Shown piece by piece: positions 5,767-13,175 of a stretch of DNA of 17,811 nt. Position 1 is the first letter of the stretch, and every line of letters begins with the position of its first letter. Below the pieces are notes generated by a model. That model was not told the origin of the DNA. It did no database searches and saw only the letters and a list, made by a program, of their open reading frames with translations. Source of the DNA: Kmv34 sp964524965 (GTDB lineage Bacteria; Aerophobota; Aerophobia; Aerophobales; B3-G15); contig CAZGDY010000023.1 of the NCBI GenBank assembly GCA_964524965.1, forward strand, positions 1 through 17,811. The letters are read 5' to 3'. The position numbers and the translations under genes were made by a program.

Positions 5767-5991
5767 CTAATTCAGAAAAAAGACCAGGCGAGGGAAACTG
5801 AGAGATGAGTTTGGTGGATTTTGCTTGTAGTAGGAGTGAGTAGCACTTGTTTTGAGTTGCACTATCATTCAGGGGTCTTATGGGGCTGCGCTGAGTTGGA
5901 TACCGAGTATCCTTATAGAGTGTAGTTATGAGTTGTATGTGTTACTGTGGTTTCCTGTGGAGCTGGCAGTATAAGAGGAGGTAACATTACA
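5767..5991. other. Intergenic spacer before cutA
   Basis: I see no gene in this stretch on either strand. A small hairpin GGATAC-CGA-GTATCC lies at 5898-5912 with no T-run after it. The last 20 bases hold the cutA ribosome site, AGGAGGT. Confidence 0.5.
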
Positions 5992-6300
5992 ATGCAAAGA
6001 TTAATTTATGTAGTAGCTTCTGATGAAAAAGAAGCTGAAAAAATAGGCTTAGCATTAGTTGAGGAAAAATTAGCAGCTTGTGCAAACATATTTCCGATAA
6101 AATCAATTTATTTATGGGATGGTAAAGCTCAAAGAGAGCAAGAAGTTGCAATGTTTATTAAAACAAAATTTGAATTAATTGATAAGCTCATTAACAGAGT
6201 AAAAGAGTTACACTCTTATGAAGTTCCCTGTATAGTGTCCCTACCAATAGAAAAAGGATATGCAAAATTCTTAAAGTGGATTGATCAATCAACACTATAA
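5992..6300 (+). CDS. cutA: CutA1 family protein (divalent-cation tolerance)
   Basis: This 102-residue protein is a typical-length CutA1, a stable trimer with a ferredoxin-like fold related to PII signalling proteins. Strand 1 is RLIYVVAS (3-10). The diagnostic EEKLAACANIFP is at 24-35 with C30, and SIYLWDGK at 38-45. EQEVAMFIKT is at 49-58 and HSYEVPCIV at 74-82; the usual family sequence there is H-P-Y-E-V-P-E. KFLKWI closes the fold at 92-97. In E. coli cutA was linked to copper tolerance, though its direct activity is unsettled. The start is the ATG at 5992, eight bases after AGGAGGT. An in-frame GTG at 5947 would add 15 residues that include this ribosome site and do not fit the family. 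No metal transporter is adjacent. Confidence 0.95.
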   Translation: MQRLIYVVASDEKEAEKIGLALVEEKLAACANIFPIKSIYLWDGKAQREQEVAMFIKTKFELIDKLINRVKELHSYEVPCIVSLPIEKGYAKFLKWIDQSTL

Positions 6301-6616
6301 GAAAAACAGGGAATGAATAATATTTGTATTTGTAAGAAAGATAGTCTCAGAATAATGGATATCACACTTAAGCTACCAAAAAATTCCAAAAGGGGTGGAC
6401 CTTACTTAAAAGGAAGTATTTGCAGCAAATCACTGAGAATCAATTATTAAAGATTTTGTACAGCGCATTGGTTTTTTTAAGATTTTCCTGATAATCCGGA
6501 TTAAAATGATTTTTAATAGGGATTTTACTGAAGGTAGTGTCAAAAATTAGATGAAGGAATTTAAAAACAAAGCGGATGATTAAGAGAATAATTTTGTCAA
6601 AAGGTAGGAGGTAGAG
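6301..6616. other. Non-coding spacer between cutA and the CsgG-type gene
   Basis: I find no protein or RNA gene in these 316 bases. The stretch is AT-rich and holds a short palindrome AATCCGGATT (6492-6501) and the promoter candidate listed next. AGGAGG (6606-6611) is the ribosome site of the next gene. Confidence 0.5.
6468..6495 (+). promoter_or_regulatory. Weak sigma-70 promoter candidate for the CsgG-type gene
   Basis: TTGGTT (6468-6473, four of six consensus), a 16-bp spacer and GATAAT (6490-6495, five of six) lie 120 bases before the ATG. The -10 abuts the palindrome AATCCGGATT, which could be an operator, but nothing proves this. Confidence 0.3.
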
Positions 6617-7570
6617 ATGAAAGAAGGAAAAAGAAAGAGGGTTGTTTTGATCACAGCTTTTTTTCTTGTTTTGTTGTTTGTCTCAGGTGGATTATTGGGG
6701 TTGGTATCAGCTGAAGAGCAAGAATCTCAAAGGACTCTTAAGAAGCGTATCGCTGTATCTGGATTTGAGAATAAGGTTCGTCCCTGGTGGAGTTGGCGCT
6801 GGGAAATAGGGAGGGGAATGGAGGAGATGCTGGTAACTACTCTTGTGGATACAGGCAAGTTTACTGTTCTGGAAAGGCAGGCTCTCGATGATATTTTAAA
6901 GGAACAAGAATTAGCCAGCGAGGGAAAGGTTAGTACCCAAACTGCTGCTCAGGCTGGAAGGCTTCTTGGAGCTCAAATTCTTATTAGAGGTGCGATAACT
7001 GAGTTTTCTCACGAAGAAAGTGGTCAAGCTGGCGGAATTAAGATTGAAGGTTTTACAATAGGAGCAACTAAGCAGATAGCTCATGTAGCTATTGATTTGC
7101 GTGTCTATGATACGACTTCCGGAGAAATTACGGCTTCCGAAAATGTGGAAGGGAAAGCTGAAACAACATCTTTATCGGTGGGAGTTACTTATCAGAATAT
7201 TGCCATCGGAGGGTCTGGTTTTAATAAAACTCCTCTAGGGGAAGCTACTCGCAAGGTAATTGATCAGGCAGTTGAAATTATTGTTAATGAAATGAAAAAT
7301 ATTCCCTGGGAAGGAAGTGTAGTAATAGTTAAGGGTGAGCAGGTTTATATCAATGCAGGTGTAAACGATAACGTTAAAGAAGGTGATATTTTTGTAGTGT
7401 ACGAAAAGGGAGAAGAGCTTATTGATCCACAGACAGGATTATCCTTGGGAGCTGAAGAAGAAGAATTAGGAGTGATAGAGGTTATTTCGGTTAAAGAAAA
7501 ATATTCCATTGCTCAATCTCTAAAAGGTTCTGGTTTTTCACGAGGAGATATTATCCGGGAACGAATGTAA
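6617..7570 (+). CDS. CsgG-family exported protein with C-terminal surface-assembly-like domain
   Basis: The 317 residues begin with a signal peptide (basic KEGKRKRVV, hydrophobic core 10-30, cleavage near VSA-EE at 32-33). A CsgG-type domain follows (about 42-228). It opens with RIAVSGFENK, has a GRGMEEMLVTTLVDTGKFTV block (66-84) and then the classic LERQALDDILKEQELASEG (86-103). A-x-x-A-G-R-L-L-G-A-Q-I-L-I-R-G-A-I-T-E-F (110-130) continues the family pattern. Curli CsgG is a lipoprotein forming an outer-membrane secretion pore; this protein has no lipobox Cys, so it is not anchored that way. The last 85 residues (GEQVYINAG, GDIFVVYEKG, DPQTG, LG) form a beta-rich domain found in other CsgG/FlgT-like proteins. 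No csgA-F genes are nearby. It is the last + strand gene before the strand switch. Likely periplasmic or outer-membrane; exact role unknown. Confidence 0.85.
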   Translation: MKEGKRKRVVLITAFFLVLLFVSGGLLGLVSAEEQESQRTLKKRIAVSGFENKVRPWWSWRWEIGRGMEEMLVTTLVDTGKFTVLERQALDDILKEQELASEGKVSTQTAAQAGRLLGAQILIRGAITEFSHEESGQAGGIKIEGFTIGATKQIAHVAIDLRVYDTTSGEITASENVEGKAETTSLSVGVTYQNIAIGGSGFNKTPLGEATRKVIDQAVEIIVNEMKNIPWEGSVVIVKGEQVYINAGVNDNVKEGDIFVVYEKGEELIDPQTGLSLGAEEEELGVIEVISVKEKYSIAQSLKGSGFSRGDIIRERM

Positions 7571-7612
7571 ATTAATCGTTTTTGCTTTTTTAAAGCACAA
7601 TAAGGTTATGAA

Positions 7613-8047
7613 CTAAAGCTGATAAAGGTCTTTTTTCTGAAGAAGGTTTATTTTTTGAGCGGAAAGTATTTTTTTACCCTTTTCAATTTCAGCAATGTTC
7701 ACCACTAAGACAGCAATCTCTCCCGATTTAATAACAAATCCGTAGGCATCTTCGATATTTATATTATTTTCTAATAAAATTTTTAGGATTTGATACAAGC
7801 CTCCCGGTTTATCGTCCATCTGTACTGCTAAAACTTCATTTAAAGCTACAGACAAACCCTCTTTTTTTAGAGCTTGATAGGCTTTGGCTGGATCATCAAC
7901 TAAAAGTTTTATAACCCCATAGTTATCTCCACTGGCAATGGTTATAGCGCGAATGTTTATCTTGTTTTGAGATAGAATTTCAGTTATACGTTTTATCCGG
8001 CCCGGTTTGTTTTGGGCAAATACGGAAATTTGTTTAATTTGTTCCAT
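7613..8047 (-). CDS. Tandem ACT-domain protein linked to PaaK (copy 1)
   Basis: This 144-residue protein consists of two ACT domains, about 5-70 and 71-140. The first opens with ISVFAQNKPGRIKRITEILS and NINIRAITIA, the second with VLAVQMDDKPGGLYQILKIL and NINIEDAYGF. ACT domains bind amino acids or small ligands between subunits. Stand-alone pairs like this are commonly encoded next to phenylacetate-CoA ligase, where they probably sense ligand or regulate, but the ligand is not known. The ATG has AGGTGA six bases upstream. The gene lies 38 bases after the paaK copy at 8086-9384 and is the last gene of the - strand run, convergent with the CsgG-type gene. It resembles the second ACT protein at 9459-9890 throughout, so the two are paralogues. 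Confidence 0.88.
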   Translation of the reverse strand: MEQIKQISVFAQNKPGRIKRITEILSQNKINIRAITIASGDNYGVIKLLVDDPAKAYQALKKEGLSVALNEVLAVQMDDKPGGLYQILKILLENNINIEDAYGFVIKSGEIAVLVVNIAEIEKGKKILSAQKINLLQKKDLYQL

Positions 8048-8085
8048 GTTTTTTCACCTGTATTTAAGAAAATAACCTCGCCTTT

Positions 8086-9384
8086 TTATAATTTTCTTTC
8101 ATCAATAACTCTCTTGGATTTTCCTGTTGTTCGGGGAAGTGTACCGGGCTCTATTAATTCAACTTTTGGTGTTACCATCAGTTCAGACCTTAGTTTATTT
8201 TTTATTTTTTCCTGCAGAGTTTTAAGATGCCCCAGGGAACCGTCAAAAAATATTTTTTTTATCTCTACTTTTACTTTCATAACATCAAGCGATTTCTCTC
8301 TTTCCAAAACAATAAGATAATTTCTGGCCACCTCAGGTATGTTCATTATTATTCTTTCCACTTCAGAGGGAAACACGTTTATTCCCCGAACAATGAGCAT
8401 ATCATCTACTCTTCCTTTAGTAGGAGAAATTTTTCTGTATTCTCTTCCACAAGCACACTTTTCGGGATAGATGAAGGTAATATCACCTGTTCGGTATCTT
8501 AGCAGGGGCATTGCCTCTCTGTTGATACTGGTTAATACCAGTTCCCCTTCTTCACCTTCCGGAAGAGATTCTTTAGTAATGGGGTCGATTACTTCTAAGA
8601 TGAAGTTGTCTTCCCAGAGGTGTAGTCCATTTTTTTGAGGACATTCAAATGCCACTCCCGGCCCGTTCATTTCAGAAAGACCGTAGCAGTTGAAAGCATC
8701 TACCCCATAGATTTTTTCTATTTTCTTTCGGGTTACCTCAGAATAAGGCTCTGCACCCATGTACATTGAACGTAAGTTAAGTTCTGTTTTAGGGTCAATT
8801 CCCCTTTCTTCTAAGATATCTGCTAAATAAAGGGCATAACTAGGAGTAATGTGGATAATAGTAGTTTTAAAATCTTTCATAAGGGCAATTTGTCTTTCTG
8901 TGTTTCCTGCTCCAGCCGGAATTACCAGAGCTCCCAGTTTTTCTGCTCCGTAGTGAAAAATAAGGCCGCCGGTAAAAAGACCATAACTCATCATATTTTG
9001 AAATACGTCATTAGGCTTTGTTCCGGTCATTTTCATGCAACGAGCAATTAGCTTTGCTGCTTCATTTATATCTTTTTTGCTAAAAAAGATAGCTTTTGGT
9101 TTGCCAGTTGTTCCGGTGGAAGTGTGAACCCTGATGATTTTTTCAAGAGGAAGGGTAAGAAATCCAAAGGGAAAATGCTCTCTTAGGTCCTTTCTGGTGG
9201 TAAAAGGGAGCAGTTTAATATCAGCTACACATTTTAGGTCATCTAATTTGATATCTTGAGTTTTTAAAAGATTACGGTAAAAAGGAGATTTATTGAATAT
9301 CAAATTGAGCGTTTTTTTCAGACGAATAAGTTGTAATTTATTTATCTTTTCTCGTTCCAGAAATTGCAAGTCATTTTCTTTCAT
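8086..9384 (-). CDS. paaK: Phenylacetate-CoA ligase family protein (copy 1)
   Basis: This 432-residue adenylate-forming enzyme joins an aryl acid, typically phenylacetate, to CoA using ATP in the cytoplasm. The P-loop is STGTTGKP (89-96) and the A5-type motif is YGLSEMNGPG (234-243). The adenosine-binding YRTGD is at 297-301. A Cys pair CxCG (310-313) is typical of this family, and GRVDDMLIVRG (324-334) marks the hinge to the C-terminal domain. The conserved Lys is in TTGKSKRVID near 420-428. Length is normal. AAGGAAG before the ATG supports the start. It sits between ACT genes in a paaK-ACT-paaK-ACT series. Substrate choice among phenylacetate, indoleacetate and other arylacetates cannot be read from motifs, so the paaK name marks family only. 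No ring-hydroxylation (paaA-E) genes are nearby, which fits anaerobic use. Confidence 0.92.
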   Translation of the reverse strand: MKENDLQFLEREKINKLQLIRLKKTLNLIFNKSPFYRNLLKTQDIKLDDLKCVADIKLLPFTTRKDLREHFPFGFLTLPLEKIIRVHTSTGTTGKPKAIFFSKKDINEAAKLIARCMKMTGTKPNDVFQNMMSYGLFTGGLIFHYGAEKLGALVIPAGAGNTERQIALMKDFKTTIIHITPSYALYLADILEERGIDPKTELNLRSMYMGAEPYSEVTRKKIEKIYGVDAFNCYGLSEMNGPGVAFECPQKNGLHLWEDNFILEVIDPITKESLPEGEEGELVLTSINREAMPLLRYRTGDITFIYPEKCACGREYRKISPTKGRVDDMLIVRGINVFPSEVERIIMNIPEVARNYLIVLEREKSLDVMKVKVEIKKIFFDGSLGHLKTLQEKIKNKLRSELMVTPKVELIEPGTLPRTTGKSKRVIDERKL

Positions 9385-9458
9385 AGATTCTTCCTTAAGA
9401 TATTTTCAGTTATTTGGAAAATACGCTGGGGGAGCGCTAAGGTTTTTAAAATCATAAC

Positions 9459-9890
9459 TTATAATTTATAGATATCCTCAGGCTGGAGGATTTGTACTCC
9501 TGCTTGTTTAAAATCTTTGATGGCCTCCTCAATGTTTTCAATTCTAAATACGACAAAGGCATCCTCTCCGGATTGTTTTACAAAGGCGTAAAGATACTCA
9601 ACATTCAAGCTCGATTTTTTTAACATCTTCAAAGCATTTGCCAGTGCTCCTGGTTTATCAGCTACCTTTACTACTATAACATCGGTTTGTTTTGCAGAAA
9701 ATCCTTTTTTTTCAAGGACATCTTGAGCTTTCTGAGGATTATCTACGATAATTCTTAAGATACCAAATTCAGTGGTATCAGCAATTGCTAATGCCCGAAT
9801 ATTTATCTTGTTTTGTCCAAGAAGTTCGGTAATTTCAGCTAATCTACCTATTTTATTTTCCAGGAAAATCGAAATTTGTTTAACTGACAT
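9459..9890 (-). CDS. Tandem ACT-domain protein linked to PaaK (copy 2)
   Basis: The 143 residues form two ACT domains: ISIFLENKIGRLAEITELLG with KINIRALAIAD in the first, and VIVVKVADKPGALANALKML with SLNVEYLYAF in the second. The D-K-P-G-x-L turn of the second domain is the usual ligand-binding loop; in the first it is N-K-I-G-R-L. It starts 14 bases after the stop of the upstream paaK copy, with an AAGGGGGGA purine run as ribosome site, so the pair is translationally close. The same order and a similar length recur in the next pair downstream, pointing to duplication of the whole two-gene unit. The ligand is unknown; regulation of the ligase or of aromatic-acid metabolism is inference. Confidence 0.88.
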   Translation of the reverse strand: MSVKQISIFLENKIGRLAEITELLGQNKINIRALAIADTTEFGILRIIVDNPQKAQDVLEKKGFSAKQTDVIVVKVADKPGALANALKMLKKSSLNVEYLYAFVKQSGEDAFVVFRIENIEEAIKDFKQAGVQILQPEDIYKL

Positions 9891-9904
9891 TTTGCCTATC
9901 CCCC

Positions 9905-11206
9905 TTATTTAAGCTCTCTTTTATCTATTAATCTTTTTGCCTTGCCGGCACCTCTTTTAATGCTTCTTGGTTCCACTAATTTCACATTAACCCGAAGTGT
10001 TAGGTTATCTTCGATGCCTTTTGCTATTTTTACTTCAATTTCTTCCAGTTTTTTGATTTCGTCAAAGAAAATTTTAGGAGTCGTTTCTACTTCTACCGTT
10101 AATTCATCTAATCCCTTTTTCCTCTCTAAAATAAGCTGATAGTGAGGCTCTGTTTCTTCTATTTTCATTAATACATTTTCAATTTGAGAAGCAAAAATAT
10201 TAACTCCTCTTATGATCAGCATATCATCAGTTCTGCCTTTTATTTTTGATATTCGAGCTATAGTGCGTCCACACTTGCAAGGTTGGTAATTTAGAGAGGT
10301 TATATCTCTGGTTCTATATCTTAAAAGTGCGGTTCCTTCTCGGGTGAGTGTAGTCACAACTAATTCTCCCTCTTCTCCTTCTGGAACAGGTTCTAGGGTT
10401 TTTGGGTCAACTATCTCGGGAAGAAAATGGTCCTCATAGATATGTAGACCTTTTTTTTGTTCACATTCCTGGGCAACACCCGGGCCGATGATTTCTGTTA
10501 GCCCGTAAATATCAAAGGCGGAAATTTTTAGCTTTTTTTCAATTTCCTGACGCATATTTTCCGACCAGCACTCTGCTCCCAGAACTCCTACTTTTATCGG
10601 AAGTTTGGTTAAATCCTCACCCATTTCTTCTGCTGATTCTGCAAGATGCAGGGCATAGGAAGGAGTACAGGTAAGAAAAGTGGAGCCAAAATCCTTCATT
10701 ATCATAATCTGACGTTTTGTTTGTCCTCCAGAAGCCGGTATAGTTTTTGCTCCTATTTTATGCGCTCCGTAATGGATACCTAATCCTCCGGTAAAAAGAC
10801 CGTAACCATAGGCATTATGTACCATGTCCTTAGAACCGCACCCCACACTATTTAGAGAGCGAGCCATTACCTCTGACCATATCTCTATATCTCCTTTGGT
10901 GTATCCGTTTACTACTGGTTTTCCCGTAGTTCCAGAGGAGATATGAAACTCTACTATCTCATTGAGGGGAGCACAAAATAACCCAAAAGGATATCCCTGA
11001 CGTAGTTCATCTTTGCTGGTAAAGGGAAGTATATTTAAATCTTTTAGGGATTTTATATGGTGAGGCTTTATTCTTTTTTTGTCTAATTTCTTTTTATAAA
11101 AGGGAATATTATCATATAATTTTTTTACTAAAATTTTTAGTCGTTGCAGTTGAATTTTTTCAAGCTCTTTCCGGTCTATACATTCGCATTTAAGGTTCCA
11201 AATCAC
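9905..11206 (-). CDS. paaK: Phenylacetate-CoA ligase family protein (copy 2)
   Basis: This 433-residue AMP-forming aryl-acid:CoA ligase is homologous to the copy at 8086-9384. Motifs are SSGTTGKP (90-97), YGLTEIIGPG (234-243), RYRTRD (296-301), CKCG (310-313) and GRTDDMLIIRG (324-334). The C-terminal Lys region is GAGKAKRLID. RTRD in place of RTGD is also common in the family. GLTE against GLSE, and SGGQTKRQ against GAGNTERQ in the middle domain, show the copies are well diverged and may differ in substrate. The frame starts at GTG 11206 with GAGGATGG about 11 bases upstream, a long spacing, so the start is less certain than in the other copy. It begins 52 bases after the tonB stop; I see neither a terminator nor a strong promoter between them, so readthrough from exbB-exbD-tonB is possible. 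Confidence 0.92.
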   Translation of the reverse strand: MIWNLKCECIDRKELEKIQLQRLKILVKKLYDNIPFYKKKLDKKRIKPHHIKSLKDLNILPFTSKDELRQGYPFGLFCAPLNEIVEFHISSGTTGKPVVNGYTKGDIEIWSEVMARSLNSVGCGSKDMVHNAYGYGLFTGGLGIHYGAHKIGAKTIPASGGQTKRQIMIMKDFGSTFLTCTPSYALHLAESAEEMGEDLTKLPIKVGVLGAECWSENMRQEIEKKLKISAFDIYGLTEIIGPGVAQECEQKKGLHIYEDHFLPEIVDPKTLEPVPEGEEGELVVTTLTREGTALLRYRTRDITSLNYQPCKCGRTIARISKIKGRTDDMLIIRGVNIFASQIENVLMKIEETEPHYQLILERKKGLDELTVEVETTPKIFFDEIKKLEEIEVKIAKGIEDNLTLRVNVKLVEPRSIKRGAGKAKRLIDKRELK

Positions 11207-11258
11207 AGAGTTACCATCCTCAAATAATTAGTTTAAATAGCTATCGCTGTTTTTCACT

Positions 11259-12080
11259 TTAACCTGTTAATCCAAATTTGAATTCCCCTGAGTAAATTCT
11301 TATTCCGGGCTCATCTGTGCTAGAGAATTTGTACCGGGATGCTTTCCTAATTATTTCTTGATCAAATTCGGGTGAGCCCAGAGAACGAATAATTCTTACA
11401 CCTACAACATGTCCATTTGGTGCTACATCTACTTCTACTATTCCACCGCTTCCTTCTCGTCCTTGTCTTTCCATCTCAGGAGGGTAGGTAAATTCAGGTT
11501 TATAAACTACTTTTCTGGTACCAAGTCCCTCAAAGATTATACCGGTCATTTCCTGAATAGTGACGTTTTCTTCCTCACCTCCTGTAGAAGGTGTGAATGA
11601 GGGAGTTTCTCCTTGGACGGGGGAGGAAATTCTTGAAGGGAGCTCTGTCTCAACTATTGATTCTTGCAAAGATTTTTCTACGGGTCTTTCCGTTCTGGAA
11701 GCCGTAGTTTTTGCCTTGGGAAAAAGCACCGGTTGAAAAAGTTCAGTAGGAAAAGGAACTTCTAGTTTACTTTCAGCTTTGGCCTGAGGAGTAAGCAGGG
11801 GTATATTTTGAGAAGGCTCAACAGCAACCTCGACAGGAGATAGTTTTGGGGCTGCTCTTTGCTCAATCTTTGGTGCAACAGGAGGTGTGGGTGGAGGGGG
11901 AGGGGGAATTTTAGGAGTTTCTTTTCTTAATTCCTTAGGTGCAACAGCGATTAGAGCAACTTCTATTATGTCAGGTTTCGGTGGTAAGGTCGTTTTCCAC
12001 AGGGGAAAAAATGCTATAAGACAGAAATGGACACCCGTTGAGATCAAAAGGCCAATTTTAAAAAAATTCTTCTTGGGCAT
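11259..12080 (-). CDS. tonB: TonB-family energy transducer
   Basis: This 273-residue periplasm-spanning protein has one N-terminal transmembrane helix (about 9-27). It carries the S-x3-H signature (S14, H18) that contacts ExbB/ExbD. A proline-rich linker follows (59-70, six prolines in a row plus PTPPVAP), then a long low-complexity spacer. The C-terminal TonB domain is at about 188-273, with YKPEFTYPPEMERQGREGSG, a V-E-V-D-V-A-P-N-G-H-V core and a S-L-G-S-P-E-F-D helix. The family couples the inner-membrane proton gradient to outer-membrane transporters. Its start codon directly abuts the exbD stop, so it is the third gene of exbB-exbD-tonB. No TonB-dependent receptor is in the window, so the transported substrate is unknown; a TolA-like role is a weaker alternative. 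Confidence 0.92.
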   Translation of the reverse strand: MPKKNFFKIGLLISTGVHFCLIAFFPLWKTTLPPKPDIIEVALIAVAPKELRKETPKIPPPPPPTPPVAPKIEQRAAPKLSPVEVAVEPSQNIPLLTPQAKAESKLEVPFPTELFQPVLFPKAKTTASRTERPVEKSLQESIVETELPSRISSPVQGETPSFTPSTGGEEENVTIQEMTGIIFEGLGTRKVVYKPEFTYPPEMERQGREGSGGIVEVDVAPNGHVVGVRIIRSLGSPEFDQEIIRKASRYKFSSTDEPGIRIYSGEFKFGLTG

Positions 12081-12497
12081 TTAATCTTTTTCCTTGAGAG
12101 AAGTAAGGATTCCTAACTGGGTAGCTCCTGCTACTTTAGCTAAATCCATGACTTCTACCACTTGTCCGTGCTTTACCTCTTTGTCAGCGTTAATTATGAC
12201 CAGATTACCCTTTTCTTTTACCTCTTGTTTCAAAAGAGACAAAAGATCTTTTTTCTCTTTGACCCATTTTTTACCAAGGTATATCTGGTTATCTTTAGTA
12301 ATCGAGATTACGATGTTTTCTTCTATTCTTTCCTCGGGAGTAGTTGTTTTAGGGAGGTCTACTTTTATTCCATATCTTATAACAGCAAAGGTGGTTGATA
12401 CCATAAAAAAAATAAGTAAAAGAAAAACTACATCAATAAGAGAAGTTAAGTTTATAAATACTTCTCCTGATTTTGACCGGGGACGTCTAAATTTCAT
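12081..12497 (-). CDS. exbD: ExbD/TolR-family proton-channel subunit
   Basis: The 138-residue protein has a basic cytosolic start (MKFRRPRSKS) and one transmembrane helix. That helix carries the family motif NLTSLIDVVFLLLIFFMV (16-33), including D22, the essential proton-carrying Asp. A periplasmic domain follows, with a D-L-P-K strand, ITKDNQIYLGKKWV and a GNLVIINADKEVKHGQVVEVM region. ExbD dimers sit inside an ExbB pentamer and transmit proton flow to TonB. It overlaps exbB by 4 bases (ATGA) and abuts tonB, a tightly coupled operon. TolR belongs to the same family, but the neighbouring TonB protein favours ExbD. Confidence 0.93.
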   Translation of the reverse strand: MKFRRPRSKSGEVFINLTSLIDVVFLLLIFFMVSTTFAVIRYGIKVDLPKTTTPEERIEENIVISITKDNQIYLGKKWVKEKKDLLSLLKQEVKEKGNLVIINADKEVKHGQVVEVMDLAKVAGATQLGILTSLKEKD

Positions 12498-13108
12498 TTA
12501 ACTTTCACTAAGAAATCAATGAATCCACTGCTGACTTTTTCGAATCCGCGCACAATTTTATCTGTGCGATGCATAAAATAGTTATAAAGAATAAGCGAAG
12601 GTATGGCAATGGTAAGTCCTACTGCGGTGGTGATTAGAGCTTCAGAAATTCCACCTGCGAGGGCTCCAGGCTCTCCTACCCCTTGCAAGGCAATTACATT
12701 AAAAGCCTTTATCATTCCCATTACTGTTCCTAAAAGTCCAATTAAGGGAGCTACGGCTACTATAGTACCTAATACTTTTAGGTGTTTTTCTAAATAAGGA
12801 ATTTCTAAAGAGCCTGCATCTTCAAGAGTTTCTTTTATCTGTTGTCTTTCCATATCTTTTTTTTCAATGCCTGCCTTTAAAATTCTGGAAAGGGGAGAAG
12901 AAGTCATTTCACAGAGGGCAAGAACTCTTTCTGTTTTATTTTCCCTCTCTCCATTAATTATGTTTATGGTTTTTTTAGCAAATCGTTGGGATCGATTCTC
13001 TATTAGCTTAAAAGCGATGAATTTTTCAATTAGTATAGCAAGAACTAATATGGAGCAAAAAACCAAAGGTATCATTAAAATACCACCCTTTATCAGAAAT
13101 TGAAGCAT
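12494..13108 (-). CDS. exbB: ExbB/TolQ-family proton-channel subunit (MotA/TolQ/ExbB domain)
   Basis: This 204-residue inner-membrane protein has three transmembrane segments (about 10-28, 113-138, 155-178) and a cytosolic loop after the first. Family motifs are APLIGLLGTVMGMIKAF (120-136) and GGISEALITTAVGLTIAIP (152-170). It forms the pentameric channel around ExbD. AAAGGAG before the ATG fits. It is the first gene of exbB-exbD-tonB and has its own promoter (13139-13167). Assignment as ExbB over TolQ rests on the TonB downstream and on the absence of tolB or pal. Confidence 0.93.
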   Translation of the reverse strand: MLQFLIKGGILMIPLVFCSILVLAILIEKFIAFKLIENRSQRFAKKTINIINGERENKTERVLALCEMTSSPLSRILKAGIEKKDMERQQIKETLEDAGSLEIPYLEKHLKVLGTIVAVAPLIGLLGTVMGMIKAFNVIALQGVGEPGALAGGISEALITTAVGLTIAIPSLILYNYFMHRTDKIVRGFEKVSSGFIDFLVKVK

Positions 13109-13138
13109 TTTATCTCCTTTTTTGATTAAAGTTAGTTT

Positions 13139-13167
13139 ATCCTAATTTATCATCTTTATTTTGTCAA
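13139..13167 (-). promoter_or_regulatory. Promoter for exbB-exbD-tonB
   Basis: On the - strand a consensus -35 TTGACA (13162-13167), a 17-bp spacer and a -10 TAGGAT (13139-13144, four of six) fill the 67-bp space between the purD stop and exbB. I recognise no Fur box there. It suggests the ton genes can be expressed apart from purD. Confidence 0.55.
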
Positions 13168-13175
13168 CCTCTTTA

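Noticed and set aside
7583..7597. Hairpin TGCTTT-TTT-AAAGCA between the convergent genes
   Set aside because: The stem is short and AT-rich and neither strand has a T-run after it, so it is not convincing as a terminator.
9942..10139. 65-codon open frame on the + strand
   Set aside because: It is a shadow of the paaK copy 2 C-terminal region on the other strand.
11887..12084. Glycine-rich open frame on the + strand
   Set aside because: It is the complement of the TonB proline linker and start region.
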